Positions 25,473-34,471 of a DNA stretch of 64,000 nucleotides are shown one piece after another. The notes under the pieces were generated by a model, which saw nothing but the letters and a program-made list of their open reading frames with translations, made no database searches and was not told where the DNA came from. Position 1 is the first letter of the stretch, and the number at the start of each line of letters is the position of its first letter. The stretch is taken from positions 1-64,000 of the forward strand of contig JAXGPL010000009.1 of the NCBI GenBank assembly GCA_040766985.1. Direction: 5' to 3'. The stretch is from JAXGPL01 sp040766985 (GTDB lineage: Bacteria > Bacillota > Sulfobacillia > JAUYEG01). The translations under genes were made by a program, and so were the position numbers.

Positions 25473-26729
25473 ATGGGCAAATACACTGTGCTCTACGACG
25501 GCACCCTCATCGACTGCGTGACAACCGAACCCCAACATCATATGGCCGTCCTGATCAACGACGGCAGGCTCGAGGCCATCGGTAAGATCGGGGAAATCAG
25601 CCTGCCGACGGACGCCCAGTATGTCGACGCCCGGCGCAAGACCATCATGCCGGGTATGATCGATTCCCACCTGCACATTTCCGGCGACGGTAACCCAAAT
25701 GTGCTGCGCCGCATGAAGATGACGGTGCCGTATCAGGCGATTGCAGCGACGAACAACGCCAGAGCCCTCGTGGAAGCCGGCTTTACCTCCATCCGGGACG
25801 CCGGTGCGGACTTCCTGATCGACATCGGGGTACGCGACGCGGTCAACGACGGGCTGGTCCCCGGACCGCGCATGAAGGTCAGCGGCAGGGGGCTTTCGAT
25901 CACCGGCGGCCACGGAGACAACTTCTTCCCGCCGGAGATTGTCTTTACCAGTCGCTACGTAGTTGACAGCCCGGACGAGGCCAGGCGGGCGGCCCGCGAG
26001 CAGTTGCGCTCGGGTGCGGATTGCATCAAGCTGCACGCCACCGGCGGCGTGATGTCCGAGAAGGATGAGCCAACGTCCCGCGGCCTGACCCTGGAAGAGA
26101 TGCGGGCTGCAATCGAGGAAGCCAAAAACGTAGGCGCAAAGACGCTGTCTCACGCGCAGGGCACGCTTGGCATCAAGAACGCCATCCGAGCCGGGGTCAG
26201 TTCGATTGACCACGGCTTCTACCTCGACGACGAGGCCATCGAGATGATGCTGGCCAACGACGTCTTCATGGTCCCGACACTCGCGGCAGTCCACCATATC
26301 GTCGTCAACGGCGAGAAGATGGGCATCCCCGAATACGGCGTCCGCAAGGCCAAGGTGGCCCAGAAGGCCCATATCGCTAGCTTCAAGAAGGCCCTCGCCG
26401 CGGGCGTCAAGATCGCCATGGGCACGGACGCCGCCACACCGTTCAATTTCCACGGCAAAAACGCCAAGGAGCTCGAACTCATGGTCGACGCGGGGATGAC
26501 GAACAGCCAGGCCCTGCTATCCACCACCCGTATGGCGGCGGAGTTGCTCGGGACGCTCGACAAGGTCGGCACGATCGAGGTCGGCAAGCTGGCGGACGTC
26601 ATCCTGGTATCCGGCGACCCGCTCGCGGACATCCGCGTGCTCCAGCCGGCCGAAAACATCGCCCTCGTGGTCAAGGGCGGCGACATTGTGATCAACCGGG
26701 GCGTCAAGGTTGGCTGCAAGGACGCCTAG
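25473..26729 (+). CDS. Metal-dependent amidohydrolase (imidazolonepropionase/prolidase-like)
   Basis: Cytoplasmic hydrolase of the amidohydrolase superfamily, 418 residues. Zinc-ligand motifs are in order: HLHISGDG near residue 66, CIKLHATGG near 186, LSHAQG near 225, IDHGFYLDD near 245 and GTDAATPF near 315. This set fits the COG1228 group, which includes peptide-, pesticide- and ochratoxin-type amidases; the true substrate cannot be read from sequence. ATG 25473 is the first start after AAGGAG (25451-25456), with a long spacer. An aminotransferase follows after 48 bases, suggesting a shared amino acid or peptide role. Confidence 0.85.
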   Translation: MGKYTVLYDGTLIDCVTTEPQHHMAVLINDGRLEAIGKIGEISLPTDAQYVDARRKTIMPGMIDSHLHISGDGNPNVLRRMKMTVPYQAIAATNNARALVEAGFTSIRDAGADFLIDIGVRDAVNDGLVPGPRMKVSGRGLSITGGHGDNFFPPEIVFTSRYVVDSPDEARRAAREQLRSGADCIKLHATGGVMSEKDEPTSRGLTLEEMRAAIEEAKNVGAKTLSHAQGTLGIKNAIRAGVSSIDHGFYLDDEAIEMMLANDVFMVPTLAAVHHIVVNGEKMGIPEYGVRKAKVAQKAHIASFKKALAAGVKIAMGTDAATPFNFHGKNAKELELMVDAGMTNSQALLSTTRMAAELLGTLDKVGTIEVGKLADVILVSGDPLADIRVLQPAENIALVVKGGDIVINRGVKVGCKDA

Positions 26730-26777
26730 GTCTTTGACTCCAAAGATACAAGCCATAGGGAGGGGACCCGTACCAAA

Positions 26778-27977
26778 GTGAGCGGTAGACTTTCCAAACG
26801 AGCTTTGGCTGTCGCACCATCGGCGACTTTGGCCGTCAACAACAAGGCCAATGAGCTGAGGGCACAGGGCGTCGACGTCGTGAACTTCGGCGTCGGCGAG
26901 CCCGACTTCCAGACGCCGGCCAATATTGCGGCCAAGGGCATCGAGGCGATTGAGAAGGGGTTCACCAAGTACACCCCGAGCGCGGGCATACCCGACGTGC
27001 GCAAAGCGATCTGCGCCAAGCTCAAGCGCGAGAACGGCCTTGAGTACGCGCAGAACCAGGTCATGGCGTGCGTCGGCGCCAAGCAGGCGTTGTTCCTGGC
27101 GCTGCAGGTTTTGGTCGGCGAAGGCGACGAGGTCGTAATCCCCGGGCCGTACTGGGTGAGCTACACCGAGATGGTCAAGTTGTGCGAGGCCAGGCCCGTG
27201 TTCGCCGAAACCACACTAGACGAGGGGTTCAAGCTCACGGCCGCCAAGCTTCGGGCGGTCGTGACGCCGCGGACCAAGGCGCTCCTTCTCAACTACCCCA
27301 ACAACCCGACCGGCAGCTCGTACACACGCGATGAACTCAAAGCCATCGCGGACGTGTGCGTCGAAAAGGGCATCTTTATCGTCAGCGACGAGGTGTATGA
27401 GCACCTGATCTACGACGGGGGGCCCCATGTTAGCATTGCCAGCCTCAGCCCCGAGGTGTACGACATCACGGTGACGACAAACGGGGTTTCCAAGGCCTAT
27501 GCCATGACCGGCTGGCGCCTTGGTTACGCAGCCGGGCCGCAGGACGTCATCGCGGCGATGATCCGGATTCAGGAGCATATGAACACCAACACCAGTTCAA
27601 TCACGCAGTATGCGGCTGTCGAGGCCCTCAACGGCCCGCAGGATACCGTTGGGGCGATGGTCAAGGAATTCAAGAGGCGGCGGGATTATATGTATAACCG
27701 GCTCGCGGCGATGCCGGGGATCAAAATCCGCAAGCCGCCTGGCGCGTTCTATATGTTCCCGGACGTCTCGGCGCTGTTCGGCAAGACCATCCGGGGCAAG
27801 AAGATCGAAAGCGATATGGACCTCGTCACGGTCATCCTGACCGAAGGCCACGTCGCGGTGGTGCCGGGCTCCGGTTTCGGCAGCCCCAACAATATCCGCA
27901 TATCTTATGCAACATCGATGGAACGGATCACGACCGGTATGGACCGGATGGAGGTCCTGCTCAAGGAAGCCAGATAG
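26778..27977 (+). CDS. aspC: PLP-dependent aminotransferase, aspartate aminotransferase family
   Basis: Class I aminotransferase, 399 residues, probably aspartate/2-oxoglutarate specific. GTG start. Key elements: VNFGVGEPDFQTPANI at the N-terminus, NYPNNPTGSSY with the substrate Asn, SDEVYEHLIYDG, and the PLP lysine in GVSKAYAMTGWRLGYAAGP. The C-terminal PGSGFG...IRISYATS holds the carboxylate-binding Arg. Complete, usual length. It follows the amidohydrolase in the same direction. Confidence 0.9.
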   Translation: MSGRLSKRALAVAPSATLAVNNKANELRAQGVDVVNFGVGEPDFQTPANIAAKGIEAIEKGFTKYTPSAGIPDVRKAICAKLKRENGLEYAQNQVMACVGAKQALFLALQVLVGEGDEVVIPGPYWVSYTEMVKLCEARPVFAETTLDEGFKLTAAKLRAVVTPRTKALLLNYPNNPTGSSYTRDELKAIADVCVEKGIFIVSDEVYEHLIYDGGPHVSIASLSPEVYDITVTTNGVSKAYAMTGWRLGYAAGPQDVIAAMIRIQEHMNTNTSSITQYAAVEALNGPQDTVGAMVKEFKRRRDYMYNRLAAMPGIKIRKPPGAFYMFPDVSALFGKTIRGKKIESDMDLVTVILTEGHVAVVPGSGFGSPNNIRISYATSMERITTGMDRMEVLLKEAR

Positions 27978-28093
27978 GGTGTCTTGGGTAGAGGATGGCA
28001 AGAATACACGCAGATAGGCGCCGGTCCGGGGTACCGGGCCGGCGCCGTACCCGGTTGCCGCCCTGGCGACCGGATATGTGGGGGTAGTCGAGG

Positions 28094-29629
28094 GTGGGCC
28101 AACCCGTACGGCAGCAGCGGCCGGCAGGCCGGCGTGACGGCGGCGCCGGCGGCATTGGGGCCGGCCGGCGGCTTGGTGACCTGCGAGGGCGGAAGGTTGC
28201 TGTACTCGGGCTGGGGATGTCCAACCTCGCGGTCATCCGGCACCTCGCAAGGGCTGGGGCGATGATCACGGCCGCCGATCGCAAATCGCAGGAACAGCTC
28301 GGCGAGCGGTACCGGGAATTGATCGGCTATCCAGTCCGCCTCGTCCTCGGCCCAGAGTATCTGGACGCGCTGGAAGGGCAGGAGTACGCCTTCTTGACGC
28401 CGGGGATGCGACGCGACCTTCCCCAGCTGATCAGGGCCAAGGACGCCGGGGTCGTCTTTTCAAGCGAGATCGGCCTGTTTTTTGACCTCTGTCCCGCGCC
28501 TGTCGTTGCGATTACCGGCAGCGCAGGCAAGACCACCACTACCACCCTTGCCGGGTTGATGCTGCAGCGAAGCCGCGAGGATGTCTGGGTTGGGGGCAAC
28601 ATCGGGCGGCCCCTGATCGGCGAGGTTGACCGGATCCGCCCCGACTCGCTGGTAGTGCTCGAGTTGTCCAGTTTTCAGTTGCAGGACCTTGCGGTCAGCC
28701 CGCATATCGCCGCCATACTCAACGTCAGTCCCAACCACCTCGACATCCACCCGACGATGGAGCACTACATCGACGCCAAGCGCAACATCTACCGTCACCA
28801 GGGCAAGGGGGACTTCTGCGTCTTCAATTACGACAACGAAACCGCGCGCCAGATGGCTCGCGAATACGACCGCGAAGTCCGGCTCAGGCGCGGCTCGCAC
28901 CCGCCCGTCGTGTATAGCCGCCTCCAGCCCCCAGGGGACGGAGCCTTCCAGGACGGCGATGAATTGGTTTTGCGCCTCGCGCGCTACGGAAAAGGACTGC
29001 CCGAGGGCATGATCTGCCGCCGTGATGAGGTTAAGCTGCTGGGAGAGCACAACCTGGACAACGTGTTGGCCGCGGGCGCCGTCGCGGGATTGGCGGGGGC
29101 GGGGCTTGACGCGATCAGGGCGGTGGCGACTTCCTTCCGGGGCGTCGAGCACCGGCTCGAGCCCGTGCGCGAGCTCAACGGAGTCTGGTACTATAACGAC
29201 AGCATTGCCACGGCTCCGGATCGGACGATTGCCGCTCTCCAGGCCTTCGCCTGCCCGTTGGTGCTGATCCTCGGCGGGTACGACAAACGAATCGGTTTCA
29301 ACACGCTGGCAGAGGAGATCTTGCGGTCCGGGAAGGTCCGGGCGATCATCCTAAGCGGAGCCACGGCGGACCTCATCGGGCGGGCGTTGTCTTCCGAAGC
29401 GGGCCGCTTAACGGCCGACGGAGTGCCGATCAGGCCGCCGGAAGTCGTTCGGGCGACCGGCGGGTTCCCCGAAGCCGTAGCCGCCGCGGCCAGGGCGGCC
29501 TTGCCAGGGGACACTGTGCTTCTGTCGCCGGCATGTGCCAGCTTCGACCAGTTCGCCAACTTCGAAGAGCGCGGACGGGTATTCAGGGACCTGGTCAAGT
29601 CCCTGCCGGAAAGGGCTCCCGGCGAGTGA
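28094..29629 (+). CDS. murD: UDP-N-acetylmuramoyl-L-alanine--D-glutamate ligase MurD
   Basis: Mur ligase that adds D-Glu to UDP-MurNAc-L-Ala in peptidoglycan synthesis. After a poorly conserved 30-residue N-terminus the Rossmann start KVAVLGLGMSNLAVI is clear; ATP loop GSAGKTTTTTLAG near residue 150; NVSPNHLDIHPTMEHYIDAK; EHRLEPVRELNGVWYYNDSI; LILGGYDKRIGF. The ending LLSPACASFDQFANFEERG is diagnostic of MurD. The true start may be later than GTG 28094, which would make it about 475 residues. It lies outside any division gene cluster and overlaps the next gene by four bases. Confidence 0.9.
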   Translation: MGQPVRQQRPAGRRDGGAGGIGAGRRLGDLRGRKVAVLGLGMSNLAVIRHLARAGAMITAADRKSQEQLGERYRELIGYPVRLVLGPEYLDALEGQEYAFLTPGMRRDLPQLIRAKDAGVVFSSEIGLFFDLCPAPVVAITGSAGKTTTTTLAGLMLQRSREDVWVGGNIGRPLIGEVDRIRPDSLVVLELSSFQLQDLAVSPHIAAILNVSPNHLDIHPTMEHYIDAKRNIYRHQGKGDFCVFNYDNETARQMAREYDREVRLRRGSHPPVVYSRLQPPGDGAFQDGDELVLRLARYGKGLPEGMICRRDEVKLLGEHNLDNVLAAGAVAGLAGAGLDAIRAVATSFRGVEHRLEPVRELNGVWYYNDSIATAPDRTIAALQAFACPLVLILGGYDKRIGFNTLAEEILRSGKVRAIILSGATADLIGRALSSEAGRLTADGVPIRPPEVVRATGGFPEAVAAAARAALPGDTVLLSPACASFDQFANFEERGRVFRDLVKSLPERAPGE

Positions 29630-30345
29630 AGGCAAAGGCGCCAGCTCCGGCTTTGCCGGGCCCGGACATCATCCGCAGGGCAGCTGCGGAGCTCAGGGAT
29701 AGGTATGCGGTGACGCGAGAGGATCCCTCCGGCCACCCCCTTGACGAGCTCGTCGCAACCATCCTGTCCCAGCACACCTCGGATGCGAATAGCCGTCGTG
29801 CGTTCCGGTCGCTCAAACGGCGGTTTCCAAGGTGGAGCCAGGCCCTGCGCGCCGGACCGGGCCTGGTCGCGGAAAGCATCCGCGTGGGCGGGCTGGCCGA
29901 ACAGAAGGCGCCCCGGATTATCTCGCTGCTGGAGAGCGTGCCCCGCGACGAGGCAGGCGAGCCGAGCCTCGATCACGTGCGCTCGATGACCCCGCGCGAG
30001 GCATACGAGTACCTGCAGGAATTCGCGGGCGTCGGCCCCAAGACCGCCGCGTGCACTTTGCTGTTCGCCTACGGTTGGCCCGTGTTTCCGGTGGATACGC
30101 ACGTGCACCGCGTAGCGAAAAGGCTGGGGTGGGCGGGGCCGCGCGAGCCGGCGGACAAACTGCAGGCCAGGATGATCGGCGAGGTGCCGGAGGACGTCAC
30201 GTATGACCTGCATATGGGTATGGTCCGGCACGGGCGGTTGACCTGCCGGCCGAGAAACCCCCGCTGCGGGGACTGCCCGGTCCGGTGGGCGTGCCCGCAG
30301 GCCGCAATTACCGGGGACGGCAACGGAGGAGAGGAAGAGGCGTAG
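29626..30345 (+). CDS. Endonuclease III-like DNA glycosylase with Fe-S cluster
   Basis: HhH-GPD base-excision repair enzyme, 239 residues. It has LSQHTSD near residue 48, the helix-hairpin-helix with catalytic lysine FAGVGPKTA (Lys139) and the catalytic Asp157 in FPVDTHVHR. The C-terminal cluster pattern C-x6-C-x2-C-x5-C is present (CRPRNPRCGDCPVRWAC). GTG start overlaps the murD stop (GTGA). Substrate may be oxidised pyrimidines as for Nth; a mismatch-glycosylase role is possible. Confidence 0.88.
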   Translation: MKAKAPAPALPGPDIIRRAAAELRDRYAVTREDPSGHPLDELVATILSQHTSDANSRRAFRSLKRRFPRWSQALRAGPGLVAESIRVGGLAEQKAPRIISLLESVPRDEAGEPSLDHVRSMTPREAYEYLQEFAGVGPKTAACTLLFAYGWPVFPVDTHVHRVAKRLGWAGPREPADKLQARMIGEVPEDVTYDLHMGMVRHGRLTCRPRNPRCGDCPVRWACPQAAITGDGNGGEEEA

Positions 30346-30400
30346 AGCTGTGCGCGGCAGCCGCCCCGTCCCGACACGATCGCGCGGAGGAGGATAAGCA

Positions 30401-31504
30401 GTGCCCTTGGTAAGTCGAGCTTCAGTGATGCCTGGCCCCATGCAGCCGCTTGAGATCCGGTCCCTCGATCTGCCGCCGCTTGAGCCGGGAGCCGTGTTGT
30501 TGCGGACAATCGCCAGCGAGGTCTGTGGCACCGACGTGCATATCTGGCACGGGCGCCTTTCAGGCGTGCCCTATCCGATCATCCCGGGCCACGTCAGCGT
30601 CGGGGAGGTGGCCGAAACCGGCGGCTCCGTAGCCGACGTCGACGGCGCTCTGCTTGCGCCCGGTGACCGCGTGACCTTTCTCGACGTCCACGAGACATGT
30701 GGCAGATGCTGGTTCTGCACCGTGGCCAAGGCGAGCACCCGGTGCCCGCGGCGCAAGGTGTACGGGATCACATACGGTGTCGCGGACGGGGTGCTGGGCG
30801 GTTGGAGCGAGTACATCTACCTCAAGCCCGGCGTCAAGGTCATTAAGTTGCCGGAGCAGGTATCCCCCGAGAGGTTCATCGGCGGCGGGTGCGGCCTTCC
30901 GACGGCGTTCCACGCGGTCGAACGGGGTGGTGTGAGCCTCGGTACGACGGTTCTCGTGCAAGGCAGCGGCCCGGTCGGCCTCAACGCGGTGATCCTTGCC
31001 CAACTTGCCGGGGCTGTTAAGGTAATCCTGATTGGGGCTCCTGCGATGCGGCTTGCGATGGGCGGCGCGCTCGGCGCCGACGCCACACTGGACGTCACAG
31101 CCACGACCGAGAGCGAGCGCCGGGAGGTCGTGATGGAGCTGACCGGCGGGCGCGGAGCGGACATATCGATCGAGGCCAGCGGCAACCCCGCCGCGTTGCC
31201 GGAAGGCATGCGGCTGACCCGCGACGCAGGGGTATATGTCGTGGCCGGGCAGTACACAGACGCGGGCGACGTAAATCTGAACCCGCACTTTGACCTCAAC
31301 CGCAAGCACCTCGATGTGCGCGGGACTTGGGGCACGGATTTTCCGCACCTTTATAAGGCCATCCTGGTGATGGCCAAGCATGGTGACAGGTACCGGTGGG
31401 AACGGTTCGTAACCAGACGATACGGCCTTGAGGGCACCCAGTCGGCGCTGGAAGATGTCGCGTCAGGCAAGGTCATCAAGGCCGTAATCGACCCCACTGC
31501 GTGA
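30401..31504 (+). CDS. Zinc-dependent alcohol/polyol/threonine dehydrogenase family protein
   Basis: Medium-chain dehydrogenase, 367 residues. The catalytic-zinc motif is CGTDVHIWHG, and four structural-zinc cysteines appear as C-x2-C-x2-C-x7-C (CGRCWFCTVAKASTRC). The NAD-binding fold has VLVQGSGPVGLNAV. The usual GHE motif reads GHVSVGEV, so the conserved Glu is replaced. Substrate cannot be predicted; relatives act on sorbitol, threonine or benzyl alcohols. GTG start with GGAGGAG upstream; 16 bases separate it from the next gene. Confidence 0.85.
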   Translation: MPLVSRASVMPGPMQPLEIRSLDLPPLEPGAVLLRTIASEVCGTDVHIWHGRLSGVPYPIIPGHVSVGEVAETGGSVADVDGALLAPGDRVTFLDVHETCGRCWFCTVAKASTRCPRRKVYGITYGVADGVLGGWSEYIYLKPGVKVIKLPEQVSPERFIGGGCGLPTAFHAVERGGVSLGTTVLVQGSGPVGLNAVILAQLAGAVKVILIGAPAMRLAMGGALGADATLDVTATTESERREVVMELTGGRGADISIEASGNPAALPEGMRLTRDAGVYVVAGQYTDAGDVNLNPHFDLNRKHLDVRGTWGTDFPHLYKAILVMAKHGDRYRWERFVTRRYGLEGTQSALEDVASGKVIKAVIDPTA

Positions 31505-31520
31505 AGGGCAGGGCCGAAAC

Positions 31521-32672
31521 TTGAGCGCTGAGCGCTACTATGACGAGCCAAGGTACTACGATATCGCATTCGGCTGGGACCACCAAGCCGAAGTGGATTT
31601 CCTTGCCGCCGCGTTTGCGGCCAACGCCGAGGGCGATGTAAAGTCAGTTCTTGAACTCGGTTGCGGCACCGGCCAGTGGCTGCTGGAGCTTTCCAGACGG
31701 GGCTATTTGGTCGCCGGCGTCGACATCTCCCGCGACATGCTCGAATTCGCCCGCGCCAAGCTGGCTGAGGTCGGGCTGACAGCTGAGTTGTTCTTGAAGG
31801 ATATGGCGGAGTTTTCGCTGTACCGGCGCTTCGATGCCGCAATCTGCATGCTCGCCACCTTTTCGTATCTCTATCCTGACGAACGGGTCAGAAGTCACTT
31901 CCGGTCCGTTGCCCAACACCTCCGGCCGGGTGGGGTCTACGTCATCGACCTCGCGATCGTCCCGGCCGGCGGCCAGCCCGAGGCAGCCGCGCAGGAATGG
32001 TCTTCGCGACGCGACCAGGTCAGCATCCATGCCAGATGGGAGTTGATCGGCCCTTGGGATCCCGCCAGCCGCACGACGTCCGAGCGGCTGACCCTGCGGG
32101 GCGAGGAACGAGGGTGGCAGCGGGTATGGGAACAGGAGTCGCTGCTGAAGATGTACTCGCTTCCGGAGATTTCAGCGGCGGCCAGAGAGGACGGCTATTT
32201 TGAAGTCGCGGCTGTCTACCAGGGATTTGACATCGCCGGCCAGTTCGGCGACGATGAGGCCGGCGGTCGCGCGCTTGTTGTGCTGCGGCGCACCGACAAG
32301 CCCACGCCGAGGCTGGAGGGGGCCGCTGAACCGGCTGAGTCACAGCGGCGTGATACCCGCCGGACAAGAAGGCCACAGGGCGGTAACCGCAGCATGAATA
32401 CGGGCCGCAGAGCAGGACAAGAAGCACGAGGCGAGAAGAGCGATCAGGGCGGTGGGCGGCGGAGGCCGCGCCAGCGCCGGCCTCAATCGTCCGGTCAAAA
32501 CGTGGAAAGCAGACTGCCTGCGGTTGCGCCGGATGGCAGGCCGGTACCGATCAGCGGGAATGAAGCGCCACCGAGACGCAAACCGCACCGCAGGCGGCGC
32601 CGGGCGAAGCGAGCCGCCGGAGCGGAACAAGGCCAGACCGGCGGCGGACTGCCGCCGCAGAACGATTGCTAG
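31521..32672 (+). CDS. SAM-dependent methyltransferase with long basic tail
   Basis: Class I methyltransferase, 383 residues, start TTG. Motif I is VLELGCGTGQWLLELS near residue 41, followed by the acidic loop GVDISRDML and HLRPGGVYVIDLA near 134. The catalytic domain ends near residue 245. About 130 extra residues follow that are dominated by Arg, Gln, Gly and Pro (for example RRRPRQRRPQSSG and RRKPHRRRRRAKR) and look disordered; such tails often bind nucleic acid. The target is unknown. Codon use in the tail stays consistent with coding. Confidence 0.8.
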   Translation: MSAERYYDEPRYYDIAFGWDHQAEVDFLAAAFAANAEGDVKSVLELGCGTGQWLLELSRRGYLVAGVDISRDMLEFARAKLAEVGLTAELFLKDMAEFSLYRRFDAAICMLATFSYLYPDERVRSHFRSVAQHLRPGGVYVIDLAIVPAGGQPEAAAQEWSSRRDQVSIHARWELIGPWDPASRTTSERLTLRGEERGWQRVWEQESLLKMYSLPEISAAAREDGYFEVAAVYQGFDIAGQFGDDEAGGRALVVLRRTDKPTPRLEGAAEPAESQRRDTRRTRRPQGGNRSMNTGRRAGQEARGEKSDQGGGRRRPRQRRPQSSGQNVESRLPAVAPDGRPVPISGNEAPPRRKPHRRRRRAKRAAGAEQGQTGGGLPPQNDC

Positions 32673-33064
32673 AGTTGCCAGGAACGACGCCCGGCGGTCC
32701 TTCGCCGGGCGTCAACGCTCCTTCTACACGACGCCCATAACCATCCAAACGCGTTTAGCAGGCCATATTCGTGCAGGAATTCCATCAATCCCGAATTCGT
32801 CCAGAAGGAGCGGATGCTATGCCTGCCGAATTAACTAGTCGGGTCAACGCGCGTATGTATCACTCGCGCTGATCGGTACCGGATGCGGACGGGGCGGCAT
32901 TTGAGCCCGTCCCCGTATCTTTCCGTAATCGACGGCAGACGCAACGACATGTTGGAAGGGAGGAATGTCCTCGACCGGAGCCTTTTAAACCCGTCTTGAA
33001 GAGACCGAATCGATCCGAAGCTCACGTTTGGGCAAGTGAGTGTAAGCAGAGGAGGGACAAAGGG
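32673..33064. other. Intergenic region with hairpin and possible leader peptide
   Basis: About 390 bases. A perfect 11-bp hairpin GACGCCCGGCG/CGCCGGGCGTC (32686-32713, loop GTCCTT) may end the methyltransferase transcript although no T run follows. At 32819-32872 an ATG with AAGGAG eight bases upstream opens a 17-codon frame (MPAELTSRVNARMYHSR). GC content drops here and a weaker hairpin (GGACGGG/CCCGTCC) lies near 32890-32918. The promoter of the next cluster should be here but I could not define it. Confidence 0.45.
32686..32713 (+). terminator. Perfect 11-bp hairpin downstream of methyltransferase
   Basis: GACGCCCGGCG (32686-32696) and CGCCGGGCGTC (32703-32713) with loop GTCCTT, 14 bases after the stop codon. 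No T tract follows, so termination strength is uncertain. Confidence 0.45.
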
Positions 33065-33817
33065 TTGAACGAAGGCGTAACAGTCAATTTGATCGTTTTT
33101 GCCATATTCGTCGGCGTCTTCTACTTCGCCAGTGCCCAGTTTAAGAAGACCGGCAAGTTCAGTGCCCGCAAGTTCGACGCGCTCGGCAAGATGGAGGAGG
33201 CCATCGGGCGCGCGACCGAGATGGGCAAGCCGGTTCACTGGAGCTACGGCATGGGTGCTTTTGACGCCCAGTATCTTGCGGCGTTCGTGCTCCTCGAGTA
33301 CGCCGCGAGCCTGTGCGCCAAGTACGACACCCGGATGATCATCAGCATTTATCTGCCCGAGGTTGTGCCGATGACTGAGGAGATCCTCCGCAAGGCGTAC
33401 ACCGAGCAGGGTAAGCTGGATTCGCTGCACCCTGAGGATGTGCGGTTCTGGGGCGGTTCGCACAACCCGGCAATGATCGGTACCATCTCGCGTGAGCAGG
33501 TCGCGGGCAACTTCATGATCGGCTCGCTGTTCCACGAGTCGGTCCTGAGCATCGAGGCAGCGGCCCGCTACAACGCAATCCAGGTCATGGGCACGCAGAA
33601 CACCCACCAGTTGCCGTTCATCGCGGCAGGGTGCGACGCTATCTTCATCGGCGCGGAAATGTTTGCGGCGGCGGCCCAGCTCGAGCCGACTCCGGTACGT
33701 GTTGGATCGGTGTGGGCGGCAGACGTGCTCAACGGAGTTTTCGTGGTCTTAATGATCCTTGGGGCTCTTCTGGTTACCGTAGGCAACACCAGCCTGAAGA
33801 CCCTAATCCTAAAGTAA
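33065..33817 (+). CDS. Membrane protein of unknown function, DUF6754-like, cluster gene 1
   Basis: 250 residues; TTG start at 33065 with GAGGAGGGA upstream. One membrane helix at the N-terminus (about 3-20), a large conserved-looking soluble domain (about 35-215) with WSYGMGAFDAQYLAAF, YLPEVVPMTEEILRKAYTEQ, GTISREQVAGNFMIGSLFHE and GCDAIFIGAEMFAA, and a C-terminal helix (about 225-245). From memory the domain resembles Pfam DUF6754; not checked. It heads four tightly spaced genes that all encode membrane proteins, so a complex is likely. No enzymatic motif is obvious. Confidence 0.75.
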   Translation: MNEGVTVNLIVFAIFVGVFYFASAQFKKTGKFSARKFDALGKMEEAIGRATEMGKPVHWSYGMGAFDAQYLAAFVLLEYAASLCAKYDTRMIISIYLPEVVPMTEEILRKAYTEQGKLDSLHPEDVRFWGGSHNPAMIGTISREQVAGNFMIGSLFHESVLSIEAAARYNAIQVMGTQNTHQLPFIAAGCDAIFIGAEMFAAAAQLEPTPVRVGSVWAADVLNGVFVVLMILGALLVTVGNTSLKTLILK

Positions 33818-33831
33818 GGTGGTGAACGGGC

Positions 33832-34458
33832 ATGCAGTTTGTCAAATCTAAGTTGCCGATCGTAGTCACGTTCTGCGCCGCGTTCATCATCGTCGCGCAG
33901 TATTACTTCAACATTCCCGCGTGGAAGAACCTCGCCGCGGAGTTTCTGCGGTGGAACGTTATCCTGGCAGCCTTTGCCCTTTGCCTTGGCATCGGCGGTA
34001 TCGTCAAGCTCCACTGGGGCAGGATTGCGAGGCGGCAGCCTACTGCTCTGTATAGCTTCGCGACTTTGTTTACGCTGGCCGTCTTCCTGTTCTACGGCAT
34101 TTACGAGACCACTCGTGGCACAACCTACACCTGGCTCTATGACTACATCTACAACCCGGTGTCGGCGACGTCATACGCCACAACGTTCTTTTTTGTTACC
34201 TCAGCGGCGTACCGAGCATTCCGCATCAAGAACAGCTATGCAGCCGTTCTGATGGTTTCGGCAATCCTGATGATGCTCCAGGTAGGGGCGTTTTCGGTCT
34301 TCCTGCCGGCTGCACCTAAGATTGCCGCATGGGTATGGGACATCCCGACGACCGCGGGCATGCGTGCCGTAACCATCGGCGCAGCCCTCTCCGTGGTTGG
34401 CAACTCGTTCCGGGTCATCACCGGACTCGAGCGCGGCCACCTCGGTGGCGGCGAGTAG
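33832..34458 (+). CDS. Polytopic membrane protein, cluster gene 2
   Basis: 208 residues with about six hydrophobic segments (roughly 9-28, 42-60, 74-92, 115-135, 140-160, 180-200). Conserved-looking charged pieces are KLHWGRIARRQP between helices 2 and 3 and TSAAYRAFRIKNSYAAVLMV. No transporter family signature was recognised. ATG start with AGGTGGTGA upstream, 14 bases after gene 1 and 13 before gene 3. Its aromatic-rich loops (YETTRGTTYTWLYDYIY) may face outside. Function unknown; likely part of a complex with its three neighbours. Confidence 0.72.
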   Translation: MQFVKSKLPIVVTFCAAFIIVAQYYFNIPAWKNLAAEFLRWNVILAAFALCLGIGGIVKLHWGRIARRQPTALYSFATLFTLAVFLFYGIYETTRGTTYTWLYDYIYNPVSATSYATTFFFVTSAAYRAFRIKNSYAAVLMVSAILMMLQVGAFSVFLPAAPKIAAWVWDIPTTAGMRAVTIGAALSVVGNSFRVITGLERGHLGGGE

Positions 34459-34471
34459 GGGGTGAACAGGG

